DNA of 64,000 nucleotides from positions 648,501-712,500 of the forward strand of contig JACKNY010000001.1 of the NCBI GenBank assembly GCA_024234615.1, given 5' to 3'. The notes under the pieces are model-generated. The model ran no database searches, was not told the DNA's origin, and was given only the letters and a program-made list of their open reading frames with translations. The translations under genes and the position numbers were made by a program. Source of the stretch: Pseudomonadales bacterium (lineage in GTDB: Bacteria; Pseudomonadota; Gammaproteobacteria; Pseudomonadales; IMCC2047). Of the stretch, positions 27,371 to 36,927 are shown one piece after another; position 1 is the first letter of the stretch; each line of letters opens with the position of its first letter.

Positions 27371-28539
27371 TGAAAACGACATTGCGATTAACGATAGCCC
27401 TGTTGTTGATTTCCAGCATCTCCGGTTGCGGCTTTTTCGGAGGCATTTTTGCCGATGACGATGAAGGCCCAAAACCAGCGCCGCTAGTTGATTTTGATAC
27501 AAAATTACAGGTAAAAAATGCATGGTCCGCCAATGTTGGTGATGGCGTAGGTGAAAAGTACATCAAAATAGTACCTGGTATTGATGAAGGTAAGGTTTTT
27601 ATCGCCGATGTCAGTGGCCAAGTGCTGGCATTAAATCGTCAAACGGGTAAAAACGCTTGGCGCGTAAAGCTACGTGAGCCGGTCAGCGGTGGTGTTGGTG
27701 CAGGTTTCGGCTACCTATTTCTAGGAACCAAAGATGGTAAAGTCATTGCACTGAATCAGGCGGATGGCTCCAGAGCATGGCAAGCCAATGTATCCAGTGA
27801 AATCCTCTCGGTGCCGAAAACTAACGGCGAAATTGTGGTGGTGCAAACTCTTGATGAGAAAATCTATGGATTAGATCAGGCCACGGGTGAGCAACGTTGG
27901 TTTTACGAGAGTATCCTACCGGCCCTTACTTTGAGAGGTAGCAGCAGCCCGGTGGTTTCCGGCAATGTCGTCGTGATTGGCCTCGCCAATGGTAAAGTGG
28001 TGGCATTGGATGCCGCTTCTGGTCGAGCCGCTTGGGAAAAACGACTTTCGGTGCCTCGTGGGCGCTCCGAACTGGAGCGTATGACGGATGTGGATGGTGA
28101 TTTGCTGTTGCAGGGTGATGTAGTTTACGCCACCAGTTTTCAAGGCAAGGTAAGCGCGATTGAACTGAATACTGCACGGATGCGATGGCAGAAAGAAATA
28201 TCCAGTTATCTTGGGCCGGACGAAGGCTTTGGCAATCTCTACGTGGTTGATACCGAAGATAATATTTATGCTTTGGATCAGAAAACCGGTGACAACGTAT
28301 GGAAGCAGAGTGACCTGAATCACCGACAGGTTACTGCGCCGACCACTTTCGGGAATTATCTGGTAGTAGGTGATTTTGAGGGATATGTACATTTTATGTC
28401 TCAGATAGATGGCCAATTTGTGGCGCGTAAGAAAATTGATGGTGATGGCATTCGCAGTACCATGGTAGCAAGAAAAGATATGCTCTATATCTATGGTAAC
28501 AGCGGCAAAATTGTTGCATTGAAAATTGTTGAGAAGTAA
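27370..28539 (+). CDS. bamB: Outer-membrane assembly lipoprotein BamB
   Basis: BAM-complex lipoprotein with an eight-bladed beta-propeller. The lipobox is SISGC (Cys near residue 20). PQQ-like blade repeats such as VLALNRQTGKNAWRVKL and VIALNQADGSRAWQANV recur along the chain. It has 389 residues, normal. The start ATG overlaps the yfgM stop (TGATG). Confidence 0.96.
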   Translation: MKTTLRLTIALLLISSISGCGFFGGIFADDDEGPKPAPLVDFDTKLQVKNAWSANVGDGVGEKYIKIVPGIDEGKVFIADVSGQVLALNRQTGKNAWRVKLREPVSGGVGAGFGYLFLGTKDGKVIALNQADGSRAWQANVSSEILSVPKTNGEIVVVQTLDEKIYGLDQATGEQRWFYESILPALTLRGSSSPVVSGNVVVIGLANGKVVALDAASGRAAWEKRLSVPRGRSELERMTDVDGDLLLQGDVVYATSFQGKVSAIELNTARMRWQKEISSYLGPDEGFGNLYVVDTEDNIYALDQKTGDNVWKQSDLNHRQVTAPTTFGNYLVVGDFEGYVHFMSQIDGQFVARKKIDGDGIRSTMVARKDMLYIYGNSGKIVALKIVEK

Positions 28540-28677
28540 AAATTAACTGAATACGATAGTTGTGGCGCGCTTGTGGTGTCTAGAGTATTCAAGATAAAGC
28601 ACTTTGCGTCAGTGCGTCGCTGCCAGCGGAGCACTTGCGCGCTCGTCTAATAAAGAATTCCCAGTAGGTTTATAAGC

Positions 28678-30075
28678 ATGGTCCCCGTCATCGCTATTGT
28701 GGGTCGCCCTAATGTGGGCAAATCGACACTCTTTAATCGTCTGACGCGATCTCGCGATGCATTGGTAGCTAACTATGCCGGATTGACACGCGACCGCAAG
28801 TATGGCGAAGGTAAAGTTGGTTCGCACCCCTATATCGTGGTTGATACTGGTGGCATCAGCGGTGATGAAACGGGTATTGACTCAATGATGGCCGGACAGT
28901 CCTTGCAGGCTATTCAAGAGGCAGATGCAGTACTCTTTCTGGTTGACGCACAGGCCGGTTTGACCGCAGCGGACCAGATGATTGCCAAGCATCTACGTAA
29001 ACTGGATAAAAGCGCCTATCTGGTCGTTAATAAAACTGACGGGCGAGAAGAAAACGCCGCTGCTGCTGAATTTCATGAAATAGGAATGGTTAATTTCCAT
29101 TGCATTGCGGCTTCGCAAAACCGTGGTGTGCGCAGTTTGATCGATGCGGTACTGAGCGACTTCGACTTGCCGGAGCAAGCAGAGCATGGCGAAAACGCCG
29201 AGGGTGGCATACGGATAGCGGTCGTGGGACGGCCGAATGTTGGTAAATCCACACTGGTTAACCGCATGCTGGGCGAGGATCGCGTGGTGGTTTTTGATGA
29301 GCCAGGCACCACGCGAGACAGTATCTATATACCCTATATGCGTTTCGATAAACCTTATACTTTGATTGATACCGCTGGGGTAAGGCGACGCAAGAATATT
29401 AAAGAAACCGTCGAAAAATTCTCGATTGTTAAAACACTACAGGCAATTCAGGATGCAAATGTAGTGATTGCGGTGTTTGACGCACGTGAGGGAATTGTTG
29501 ATCAGGATCTACACATGCTGTCTTTTGTACTGGATGCCGGACGCTCTCTGGTTATCGCGCTGAACAAATGGGATGGCATGGAGCATGACGATAAAGAGAA
29601 AGTAAAAAAAGAAATTGAGCGGCGCTTAGATTTTGTTAATTACGCAAAAATCCATTTTATTTCCGCCCTGCATGGTTCTGGTGTAGGGGAATTGTACGGC
29701 TCTATTGATCGTGCCTACCATTCAGCCATGAGCAAATGGCCCACCAATCAGCTTACTCAGCTATTAGAAAAGGCTGTTGCTCAACATGCGCCGCATATGG
29801 TGAAAGGGCGTCGTATTAAATTGCGTTATGCGCACCAGGGTGGTTCCAATCCGCTGCGAATTATCATTCACGGCAATCAAACAGAAGCAGTACAAAATAG
29901 TTATCAGCGCTATTTGGAAAGGACGTTTCGACGAGAGTTGCGTGTTGAAGGTTCTCCCATTTTTATTGAATTCAAGACAGGGGATAACCCTTACGAAGGC
30001 CGTAAAAACAAGTTAACCGGACGACAGGTGAAGAAGAAGCAGCGTCTGATGAAACATGTAAAAAAGAAAAAGTAG
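28678..30075 (+). CDS. der: Double GTPase Der (EngA)
   Basis: Essential GTPase for 50S ribosome maturation with two tandem G domains. GRPNVGKST occurs near residues 8 and 180, each followed by DTGG or DTAG and by NKxD-type motifs (NKTD, NKWD). A KH-like C-terminal domain ends in a Lys-rich tail. It has 465 residues. It follows bamB after 138 bases, the canonical order. Confidence 0.97.
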   Translation: MVPVIAIVGRPNVGKSTLFNRLTRSRDALVANYAGLTRDRKYGEGKVGSHPYIVVDTGGISGDETGIDSMMAGQSLQAIQEADAVLFLVDAQAGLTAADQMIAKHLRKLDKSAYLVVNKTDGREENAAAAEFHEIGMVNFHCIAASQNRGVRSLIDAVLSDFDLPEQAEHGENAEGGIRIAVVGRPNVGKSTLVNRMLGEDRVVVFDEPGTTRDSIYIPYMRFDKPYTLIDTAGVRRRKNIKETVEKFSIVKTLQAIQDANVVIAVFDAREGIVDQDLHMLSFVLDAGRSLVIALNKWDGMEHDDKEKVKKEIERRLDFVNYAKIHFISALHGSGVGELYGSIDRAYHSAMSKWPTNQLTQLLEKAVAQHAPHMVKGRRIKLRYAHQGGSNPLRIIIHGNQTEAVQNSYQRYLERTFRRELRVEGSPIFIEFKTGDNPYEGRKNKLTGRQVKKKQRLMKHVKKKK

Positions 30076-30087
30076 GAATGAACAGCA

Positions 30088-30738
30088 ATGAATACCGATA
30101 GTGCAGAAACACACTTTATTCGTAAAACCTTTCCGGTCGGGCCACTGCAGTGCAATTGCAGCATCATTGGCGATAAGCTCACGCAAAAGGCCATTATCAT
30201 CGATCCCGGTGGCGATGCTCAGAAAATTATGGACGAAGTAAAAGCCTTGGGTATGAAAATCATTGCGATTATCCACACTCATGCTCATCTTGACCATATC
30301 CTGGCGGCTGGTGAAATCAAGAAGGCAACAGGTGCACCTCTCTATCTACATAAAGGTGATAAATTTCTCTGGGACGCCCTTGAATCACAGTGTCATTCCT
30401 TTGGAGTTCCCTATCAGCCAGTTCCTGACCCCGACCAGTGGTTAAATGACGACCAGGATCTTCACTGCTGTGGTGGTGTGACACTGCATACACCAGGCCA
30501 CACACCTGGCTCAATGAGTTATTGGTTTGCTGATCAGAAATTACTCATAGCTGGTGATACACTGTTCCGGCGCTCAATCGGCAGAACTGATTTTCCCGGT
30601 GGGGATTTTGCCACCATTATGCGCTCGATTCGGGAACGCCTGATGATTTTGGATGAAGATACTACGGTTATTACTGGGCACGGACCGGCAACCACCATTG
30701 GAGAAGAGCTGCGCGAAAACCCCTTTATTAATCAATAG
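30088..30738 (+). CDS. MBL-fold hydrolase (YcbL/glyoxalase II-like)
   Basis: Metallo-beta-lactamase-fold hydrolase with the metal motif THAHLDH (near residue 68), a later His in HTPGHTPGS, and GDTLF and GHGPAT. It has 216 residues, the size of the YcbL type II glyoxalase group, which hydrolyses small thioesters. It starts 12 bases after der, so it is likely co-transcribed. The substrate is unknown. Confidence 0.85.
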   Translation: MNTDSAETHFIRKTFPVGPLQCNCSIIGDKLTQKAIIIDPGGDAQKIMDEVKALGMKIIAIIHTHAHLDHILAAGEIKKATGAPLYLHKGDKFLWDALESQCHSFGVPYQPVPDPDQWLNDDQDLHCCGGVTLHTPGHTPGSMSYWFADQKLLIAGDTLFRRSIGRTDFPGGDFATIMRSIRERLMILDEDTTVITGHGPATTIGEELRENPFINQ

Positions 30739-30860
30739 GTTTTGGGTTTTAGAGGTTACTTGAATGGAAGGGTTTGTTTAAAAGGAAAGTAATCTAGTTG
30801 CAAAATACCTTTGCTGAATGTTGTTAGGGTTGGTATTAGCGTAATAAAATCCGCCGTTGC

Positions 30861-32507
30861 TTACTTGCCTTTTACCTTCAAAAGATCAAGTGCCAAAGCT
30901 TCGGCCACTTTAATACCATCTATCCCCGCGGATAGTATTCCTCCCGCGTATCCGGCGCCTTCTCCGGCGGGAAATAATCCGCTAGTATTTACGCTCTGGA
31001 AATTTTCCTCACGTTTAATACAGATGGGTGAGGATGTTCGAGTTTCCACACCGGTTAACAGTGCGTCGGCCATGGCAAAGCCTTTGATTTTTTTATCAAA
31101 GGCCAGAATGGCCTCACGGATAGCGGTGATGGCGAACTCCGGTAACGCTGCCGATAAGTCGCCCAAAGTGATATTGGGTCGGTAAGATGGTGAGACTTCA
31201 GCGAGTTGCTGAGATGGCCTGTTTTGGAGGAAATCACCCACTAGCTGTGCCGGAGCATTGTAATTGGAGCCGCCTAATTGATAGGCTTTGGCTTCAAGTG
31301 TTCTCTGTAGGTCGATGCCAGCTAACACATGCTTTGGATAGTCTTGCTCCGGCGTAATGCCTACCACGATAGCAGAGTTAGCATTGCGCTCATTGCGTGA
31401 ATACTCCGACATACCGTTGGTGACAACGCCGCCTGCTTCAGAGCTGGCGGCAACCACCGTGCCACCGGGGCACATACAAAAGCTGTAAACGCTACGGCCA
31501 TTGGCGCAGTGATGCACCAACTTGTAATCGGCGGCGCCCAATATTGGATGACCGGCCTGACTTCCAAAGCGGGCTTGATCAATCAGTGCTTGAGGGTGCT
31601 CTATGCGAAAACCAATGGAAAAGGGTTTGGCTTCGATATAGATGCCTTGATCTAACAACATCTGGAATGTATCGCGCGCACTATGACCGACTGCCAATAT
31701 GACATGTCTGCTATATAGGGTTTCACCGTTACTTAAGGTCAGCCCGGTAATTTGCTGATGCTGGTGTTTTCCTGTTTCCAGTTGAATGGTTTCAACTTTG
31801 CTATCAAACCGTATTTCTCCGCCGAGGCGAATAATTTTGGAGCGTATATTTTCCACCATCTTAACCAGTTTAAAAGTACCGATGTGTGGTTTGCTGACAT
31901 AGAGTATTTCTTCCGGCGCGCCTGCTTTGACAAATTCGGCTAAGACTTTTCGGCTCAAATGACGTTTATCCTTGATCTGGCTATAGAGCTTGCCATCGGA
32001 AAAGGTGCCTGCACCACCTTCGCCAAATTGCACATTCGACTCGGTATTTAAGATACCTTTGCGCCAAAAATTCCAGGTCGCTTTAGTGCGCCGCCTGACT
32101 TCCTGGCCTCGTTCCAGCACGATTGGTTTCAGACCCATTTGCGCCAGTATTAGCGCCGCCATCATTCCGCAGGGACCAAAGCCGATGATTATCGGACGTT
32201 GTTGGTTTGGCGAAGGGAAGTCTTTGCTGATTGGTGTGACAAAATGATAATCAGTGTCGGGGCTGGGTTTGACAAATGGCTGATCAAAAAATACTTCTAA
32301 AACCCTTGTTTCGGATGGTTTATTAAGAACAACATCCACTTGATAAATTAACTGGATATTGGATTTATTGCGGGCATCAATACTGCGTTTACAGATGCTA
32401 AAATTCAGTAGATCTTGGTGAGAGATTGCCAGTAATTTAATAATTTCAGCGGGCAAATCCGCAGCCGAATGATTAAGGGGTAATTTAATTTCACTGACTC
32501 GTAACAT
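30861..32507 (-). CDS. FAD-dependent dehydrogenase (COG2509-type)
   Basis: Flavoprotein of the uncharacterised 'FAD-dependent dehydrogenase' family. About 90 N-terminal residues are specific to the family. They are followed by the dinucleotide site PIIIGFGPCGMMAALIL (near residue 105), GGAGTFSDGKL, and a C-terminal GEGAGYAGGILSAGIDG motif. It has 548 residues. The electron acceptor and substrate are not known. It stands alone on the minus strand. Confidence 0.85.
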   Translation of the reverse strand: MLRVSEIKLPLNHSAADLPAEIIKLLAISHQDLLNFSICKRSIDARNKSNIQLIYQVDVVLNKPSETRVLEVFFDQPFVKPSPDTDYHFVTPISKDFPSPNQQRPIIIGFGPCGMMAALILAQMGLKPIVLERGQEVRRRTKATWNFWRKGILNTESNVQFGEGGAGTFSDGKLYSQIKDKRHLSRKVLAEFVKAGAPEEILYVSKPHIGTFKLVKMVENIRSKIIRLGGEIRFDSKVETIQLETGKHQHQQITGLTLSNGETLYSRHVILAVGHSARDTFQMLLDQGIYIEAKPFSIGFRIEHPQALIDQARFGSQAGHPILGAADYKLVHHCANGRSVYSFCMCPGGTVVAASSEAGGVVTNGMSEYSRNERNANSAIVVGITPEQDYPKHVLAGIDLQRTLEAKAYQLGGSNYNAPAQLVGDFLQNRPSQQLAEVSPSYRPNITLGDLSAALPEFAITAIREAILAFDKKIKGFAMADALLTGVETRTSSPICIKREENFQSVNTSGLFPAGEGAGYAGGILSAGIDGIKVAEALALDLLKVKGK

Positions 32508-32762
32508 GGCAGATTTGATGGCACCTTGGTTGGAAAGAGCGAGCAGGAAAGTCTAGCATGAGAAGATAGGCGTGCGTGTGAGAATCTATTGATAAAACAA
32601 ACGATGAATTAAAAGACTGCACAGAAAGAAAGTGTTAAAGCTACTGCGCGCTATTCTCTATTTCTCAAATTCTGGGTGCGGGATATTTATGGTAGCGACC
32701 TAGCGCTAAAACATCCTATTTTTGTTTTGCCTCACCGGTCGCTCGAATGTTATGCAAAGGTT

Positions 32763-33512
32763 TCAGTCTTTGGATTTTTCATTTTGAGATAGATCCGCTG
32801 GCTTTTCACTCAGTATCTTGTGGCCTGAAAACATTGCAGATACTAGGTTACCGCCTTCGCGCAACTCAGTTACTACCACTGCCAGAATATGGAGTGAGGC
32901 GAGAACAAGCAGCACATAAAAACCATAGTAATGAATGGTGATAAAGGGTTTGCGGAATGCCCGCATCGCTTCATAAGCGATCTCATCATACATTTCAGGA
33001 GCATAGGGAACCAGTAACGCCGGATCAACTTCGGCGGCGGCCACCCAGTTGGCGATCCACGAACCGATGGGTGGATAAAACAAATCCGTGCCCGCCAGTA
33101 CCAAACCAGTGATGGCTTGTATCACCAGTAGGAGCAGCAGACAGGTAACGGCAATTCGGCCAAGCGGGTTATGCCCGATATATTGGCGTGGCCGACCTGC
33201 AATAAAATCGGAGATATAGCAACGTAACTCCGTCAAATAACCATTGCCGCCAGGCAGGATCGCCCGCCAGCGCGCATGCGCCCCACCAATGAAAGCCCAA
33301 ATCAGGCGCCATAGCAGATTTAGCGCGAATACATAGCCGATCCAGACATGTATGGTTTTTAGCAGAATTTTGCCGTCGTTAGTAACGCCTAGCGCCTTAG
33401 CGTTAAGAATGGCAACACCCACGGCGATCAGCCCCAGAATACATAACAGATTAAGCCAATGAAACCAGCGCACACTGGCATCCCAGACGGGATAGGTTTT
33501 CAAATCACTCAT
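32763..33512 (-). CDS. Cytochrome b561-type membrane protein
   Basis: Di-haem cytochrome b of the Ni/Fe-hydrogenase b subunit/b561 family, with four or more membrane helices. Probable haem histidines lie in VRWFHWLNLL, KTIHVWIGYVF and HYYGFYVLLVLASLH. The start is ATG 33512 (MSDLKTYPVWDASVRW); the frame extends to 33578 but without family similarity. It has 249 residues. It lies 165 bases downstream of a TonB receptor and may be co-transcribed, perhaps acting in metal reduction. Partner proteins are not seen. Confidence 0.82.
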   Translation of the reverse strand: MSDLKTYPVWDASVRWFHWLNLLCILGLIAVGVAILNAKALGVTNDGKILLKTIHVWIGYVFALNLLWRLIWAFIGGAHARWRAILPGGNGYLTELRCYISDFIAGRPRQYIGHNPLGRIAVTCLLLLLVIQAITGLVLAGTDLFYPPIGSWIANWVAAAEVDPALLVPYAPEMYDEIAYEAMRAFRKPFITIHYYGFYVLLVLASLHILAVVVTELREGGNLVSAMFSGHKILSEKPADLSQNEKSKD

Positions 33513-33677
33513 AACACGGCTTTCTCGTTCAGTCAGTCCGCTTATTAAAACCCTTCGTTTGACTGTAGGCAATGACAAATATCAGCTTTTCCGAAGAGAT
33601 GTTTAGCCTACACTTTAGCGGACCTCCGGGTTCGGTCAAATACTTTTCCGTACCCGGATCAATTGATAGCTTGCGTA

Positions 33678-35960
33678 TTAGAACTTCAGGTTGACCCCCG
33701 CATAGACTGACCTTCCCATGCCGGGTACAGGGGTTCCCCAAGCAATACCAGTGCCCGACATCGTCTTGCCCTGACCGGTATAGGCACCGCCCAGTGGATC
33801 GTTGTAGAACTTGTCGAACAGGTTTTCAATACCAATGTCGACGCGCAACTGTTTCCATTCATAACTGCCGCGCAGGTGGAAAAGCCCGAAACCGCTGGTT
33901 TTCAGTTCGTTGCGAACCTGCGATACCTCGTCTTTCTGATCGACGAATTCCATTTCAGCGGTAGTGGTCCATCCCGCCAAACGGTGATGCAGAGCGAATT
34001 TAGCGTTCAGTGGCATGATGTTATAGAGGTTGTCACCGGTTTTATCGTTCTCGCCATCCAGGTAGGCGATGACACCGCTTGCTTCCAGGTTGCCATATTT
34101 TTGCGATTCAACCAGTGCCAGGTGACCGGAAAGATCCAGTCCGTACAACCGGGCGCGTTGATTTACAAACTGTAGATAAACAAACTCACTGGTCTCAGTC
34201 AGGTTGCCAGCTGAGCAGGTGCCGCCCAGCGCAACAGCGCAACGCTCTGCATCAATATAGTCCTCGATATGGGTATAGTATGCAGTCAGTTTTATCCCCC
34301 AGTGTTGATGATCGACATCATGCCAGTCGGCGGTAAAGCTTGCTCTGTAGGCCACTTCCGGATCCAGCGCTAGGTTACCCACGTAGCCATTGCCGTCTCC
34401 CACCATGTTAATCATGCGCATCGACATGCCATGCGTTGACCAGCTGTAGCGTTCATACAGATTAGGCGAACGGGTTTTTTGGGCAAGCCCAAACTCGTAG
34501 CTTTGGCGGGGCGATGGTGTGAAACGGGCCAGTAGTGTGATGTCAAAGTTGTGATCAGTCTTGTCACGGTCAGCCGTGTTGAAAGCCGCTTCCGCAGCTG
34601 GGCTGTACAGAGGACTATAACCCTGAATTTCATCGGCATTCATTTTAACTTCTTCGTGCCGTACCCCTAACTGTGTCAGCCACTGGTCGCTCCAGTGGGA
34701 CTCCCACTCGGCAAACAGAGCCAGACGGTCACGCTGCCCGTTGTTGATATTCCAGAAAACATTGGGCCACATACCCTTACCGGAAGGATCCCACCAGTCA
34801 TCCAGGGTGTATTGTTGGCTTTCAATTCCTACACGCAATAGATTATTTTGGCTTAGCGTAATATTTCCTTTGATGGAAAAGCCGATATTCTCTCCTTCGG
34901 TATCCATTGGCATTCCAGCAGCACAGCCATTCATACCGCCGGCTGGGATGCAGGCAGTCCCATCAGAACCGGGTATATTGTTCGGGCCATACCAATAGAG
35001 CTTATCATCATAAAACTGCATTTTATGGCGGGTTTGTTCGTAATAGGCCTGGGCCTCCAGAATGCCCCAACCATATTGGCCTTCATACTTGATGCTCGCC
35101 TGCTTGCTGTCGTTGTCAGTCATATCCATACGCTGGTTTGGCCAGCCCTGGTAGGGAATATCCTGTACCCCGAGTTTGAGCTGAACCAGGTGGTTTTTGT
35201 CAATGCGTAGCCCCAGCTTGAGCGACTGGTTAGTCGATTTATACATGCTTGAACCGACTTCATCATTATCCAGTGAACCCCTGCCAGCCGCGGCAGGGCC
35301 AGCCGGTTTGAAATTATCAGCAGCACTGTAGTTATCGGCTTGATCCATAGAACCCTGGTAGCTCAGGTTGAGTCTCTCTCCGGCAAAGGTCATCGCAATA
35401 TTAACTCCCTGAGCATCTCCGTTACTGCGATAAAAGGTACCTGCCTCCCCTTTAAAAAGAGATTCACCGTTGCTAGCAAATTCGGGTGCCAGGGAGTCAA
35501 CCTGTATGGAGCCCCCAATACTGTCACCACCGATACTAACCGGAACAATACTGGTGAACACTTGGGCGCTTCCGACGTTGGAAGCGCCAATATAGGAGAG
35601 AGGCGGGTTCATGTGGTTACCGCAAGCAGATATCAAGTCCATACCATCGACTTTGATACGCAAACGATCGTCCGCTAGGCCGTGTATCGCAGGGAGACTG
35701 GATACACCTCCCGCACTATAGAGATTGACACCGGGTACTTTGCCTAAAAGACTTGCGGTATCGCTGGTGGAAGAGATCATGGCTTTAATGCTCTTTTGAT
35801 CCAGGCTATGCATGCTGTTTGAATGTGGAGAGTGGATGCTCGTGGCCTGGACTTCAATCTCCTCGAGAGAGTCAGTGTTCATTTCCTGAGATGCCTGTAC
35901 AAACTGGCAAGTTGTGAAAGCTGCGATAGCGGCAGCCAGGACGCTTTTCTTATAAATCAT
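33678..35960 (-). CDS. TonB-dependent receptor, copper (OprC/NosA) type
   Basis: Outer-membrane active transporter of 760 residues. A signal peptide (about residues 1-23) is followed by a plug domain (TSDTASLLGKVPGVNLYSAG; GDSIGGSIQV) and a 22-strand barrel ending in aromatic-Leu-Lys-Phe. The plug has Cys113 and Met117 in SACGNHMNPPLSYI and the barrel has His312 and Met314 (RHKM). This combination resembles the CxxxM/HxM copper site of Pseudomonas OprC. The copper assignment is by motif, not proof. It could feed the copper enzymes of denitrification. Confidence 0.82.
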   Translation of the reverse strand: MIYKKSVLAAAIAAFTTCQFVQASQEMNTDSLEEIEVQATSIHSPHSNSMHSLDQKSIKAMISSTSDTASLLGKVPGVNLYSAGGVSSLPAIHGLADDRLRIKVDGMDLISACGNHMNPPLSYIGASNVGSAQVFTSIVPVSIGGDSIGGSIQVDSLAPEFASNGESLFKGEAGTFYRSNGDAQGVNIAMTFAGERLNLSYQGSMDQADNYSAADNFKPAGPAAAGRGSLDNDEVGSSMYKSTNQSLKLGLRIDKNHLVQLKLGVQDIPYQGWPNQRMDMTDNDSKQASIKYEGQYGWGILEAQAYYEQTRHKMQFYDDKLYWYGPNNIPGSDGTACIPAGGMNGCAAGMPMDTEGENIGFSIKGNITLSQNNLLRVGIESQQYTLDDWWDPSGKGMWPNVFWNINNGQRDRLALFAEWESHWSDQWLTQLGVRHEEVKMNADEIQGYSPLYSPAAEAAFNTADRDKTDHNFDITLLARFTPSPRQSYEFGLAQKTRSPNLYERYSWSTHGMSMRMINMVGDGNGYVGNLALDPEVAYRASFTADWHDVDHQHWGIKLTAYYTHIEDYIDAERCAVALGGTCSAGNLTETSEFVYLQFVNQRARLYGLDLSGHLALVESQKYGNLEASGVIAYLDGENDKTGDNLYNIMPLNAKFALHHRLAGWTTTAEMEFVDQKDEVSQVRNELKTSGFGLFHLRGSYEWKQLRVDIGIENLFDKFYNDPLGGAYTGQGKTMSGTGIAWGTPVPGMGRSVYAGVNLKF

Positions 35961-36475
35961 TACTCTGTGCCTTATTTGTTTACGTACTAAAATGCATGTC
36001 GATAGTTATTTATGAAAGGAAATTCATCGGACAATGTCTTAAAACGGCGCAGTATAATGATGATCAACCAGGGTTAGAATGTGACATATTGTCGCAGGGA
36101 AATGCAGAATAATAAGGTGGTCATCTTCTGGCCGGGGTTAGAACTTTACCTGATCTTGGCGACGATCTTGGTTGAAAGTAGTACGGCCTTAACGACAGTT
36201 ATGATTCAACCAATCAAGGTTAAATTGATGTAAAGATATCTTTCGGGTCGATAACCTAACAGTCCCGAGGAGAAATAATCAAGATGGTTATTTTTAATTT
36301 GATATTAAGGCTACCTCCATTTAATATATTAGCATATACTAAATTAGTGATGACTTTTTAAAGCTGAATCTGCCACATTCATTAGTGGTCTTTAGCCTGA
36401 TTTATTCACGAGCTATCCTAATTTCTTTGAGTGACCGTCCTTATGATTAAAGTACTGAACAAGAGGTGCATCGAA
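35961..36475. other. Intergenic region between TonB receptor and exported small protein
   Basis: This 515-base AT-rich divergent region has no supported gene. It must hold promoters for both sides. A candidate rightward promoter is TTGATA (36299-36304), a 17-base spacer and TAATAT (36322-36327). ATCAA...TTGAT half-sites occur near 36215-36232, but in the wrong order for an FNR box. I see no Fur box or repeat. Confidence 0.35.
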
Positions 36476-36841
36476 ATGAAACACGCATTATTAACTTCCC
36501 TTATGGTGTCGTCGCTGTTTTTTGTTATGAGCCAGGCACATGCAGCCGAACCGGTAACCGATCAAGAAAGAGTGCAAGTACAAAAGCAAGAGCCAATTTA
36601 CGGTAGCCAATTGATGACGCGAAAAGAACGCACGGAATTCCGTACAAAAATGCGCGCAGCAAATACTGTTGAAGAACGGGAGCAAATCCGCAAGGAGCAC
36701 CATGAGGCTATGCAAGAGCGGGCCAAAGAACGCGGTGTGTCGATACCTGACAATCCGCCAGCCAAAGGGGGAAAGATGGAATACGGAAACCGTAAGGGGG
36801 CAGGTGGTGGAAAACACTCCGGCGGGGGCCGTGCGCGCTGA
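36476..36841 (+). CDS. Small exported basic protein of unknown function
   Basis: Not recognised with certainty. The start ATG 36476 begins a clear Sec signal peptide (MKHALLTSLMVSSLFFVMSQ, cleaved after AHA). The mature ~97 residues are highly charged and helical (MTRKERTEFRTKMRAANTVE) and end in a Gly/Lys/Arg-rich tail. An upstream in-frame start (36431) would put the signal inside the chain. It lies 86 bases before a cytochrome c peroxidase gene on the same strand. Small proteins of this look occur near copper and redox loci; a role is not inferred. Confidence 0.75.
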   Translation: MKHALLTSLMVSSLFFVMSQAHAAEPVTDQERVQVQKQEPIYGSQLMTRKERTEFRTKMRAANTVEEREQIRKEHHEAMQERAKERGVSIPDNPPAKGGKMEYGNRKGAGGGKHSGGGRAR

Positions 36842-36927
36842 TGTGGTATCAGCCGGCACCATGCCTCAATACAGGCAAGAAAGAAGACACGTTTTCGCCT
36901 ATTTATTTACCAAAATCGGATATTCAC

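Noticed and set aside
30811..31185. 124-residue plus-strand reading frame
   Set aside because: Lies within the FAD dehydrogenase gene on the other strand; low-complexity Ser/Pro/Ala composition typical of a shadow frame.
36210..36240. Possible FNR box upstream of the TonB receptor
   Set aside because: The half-sites are ATCAA then TTGAT, the reverse of the consensus order; the rightmost TTGAT has no second half.
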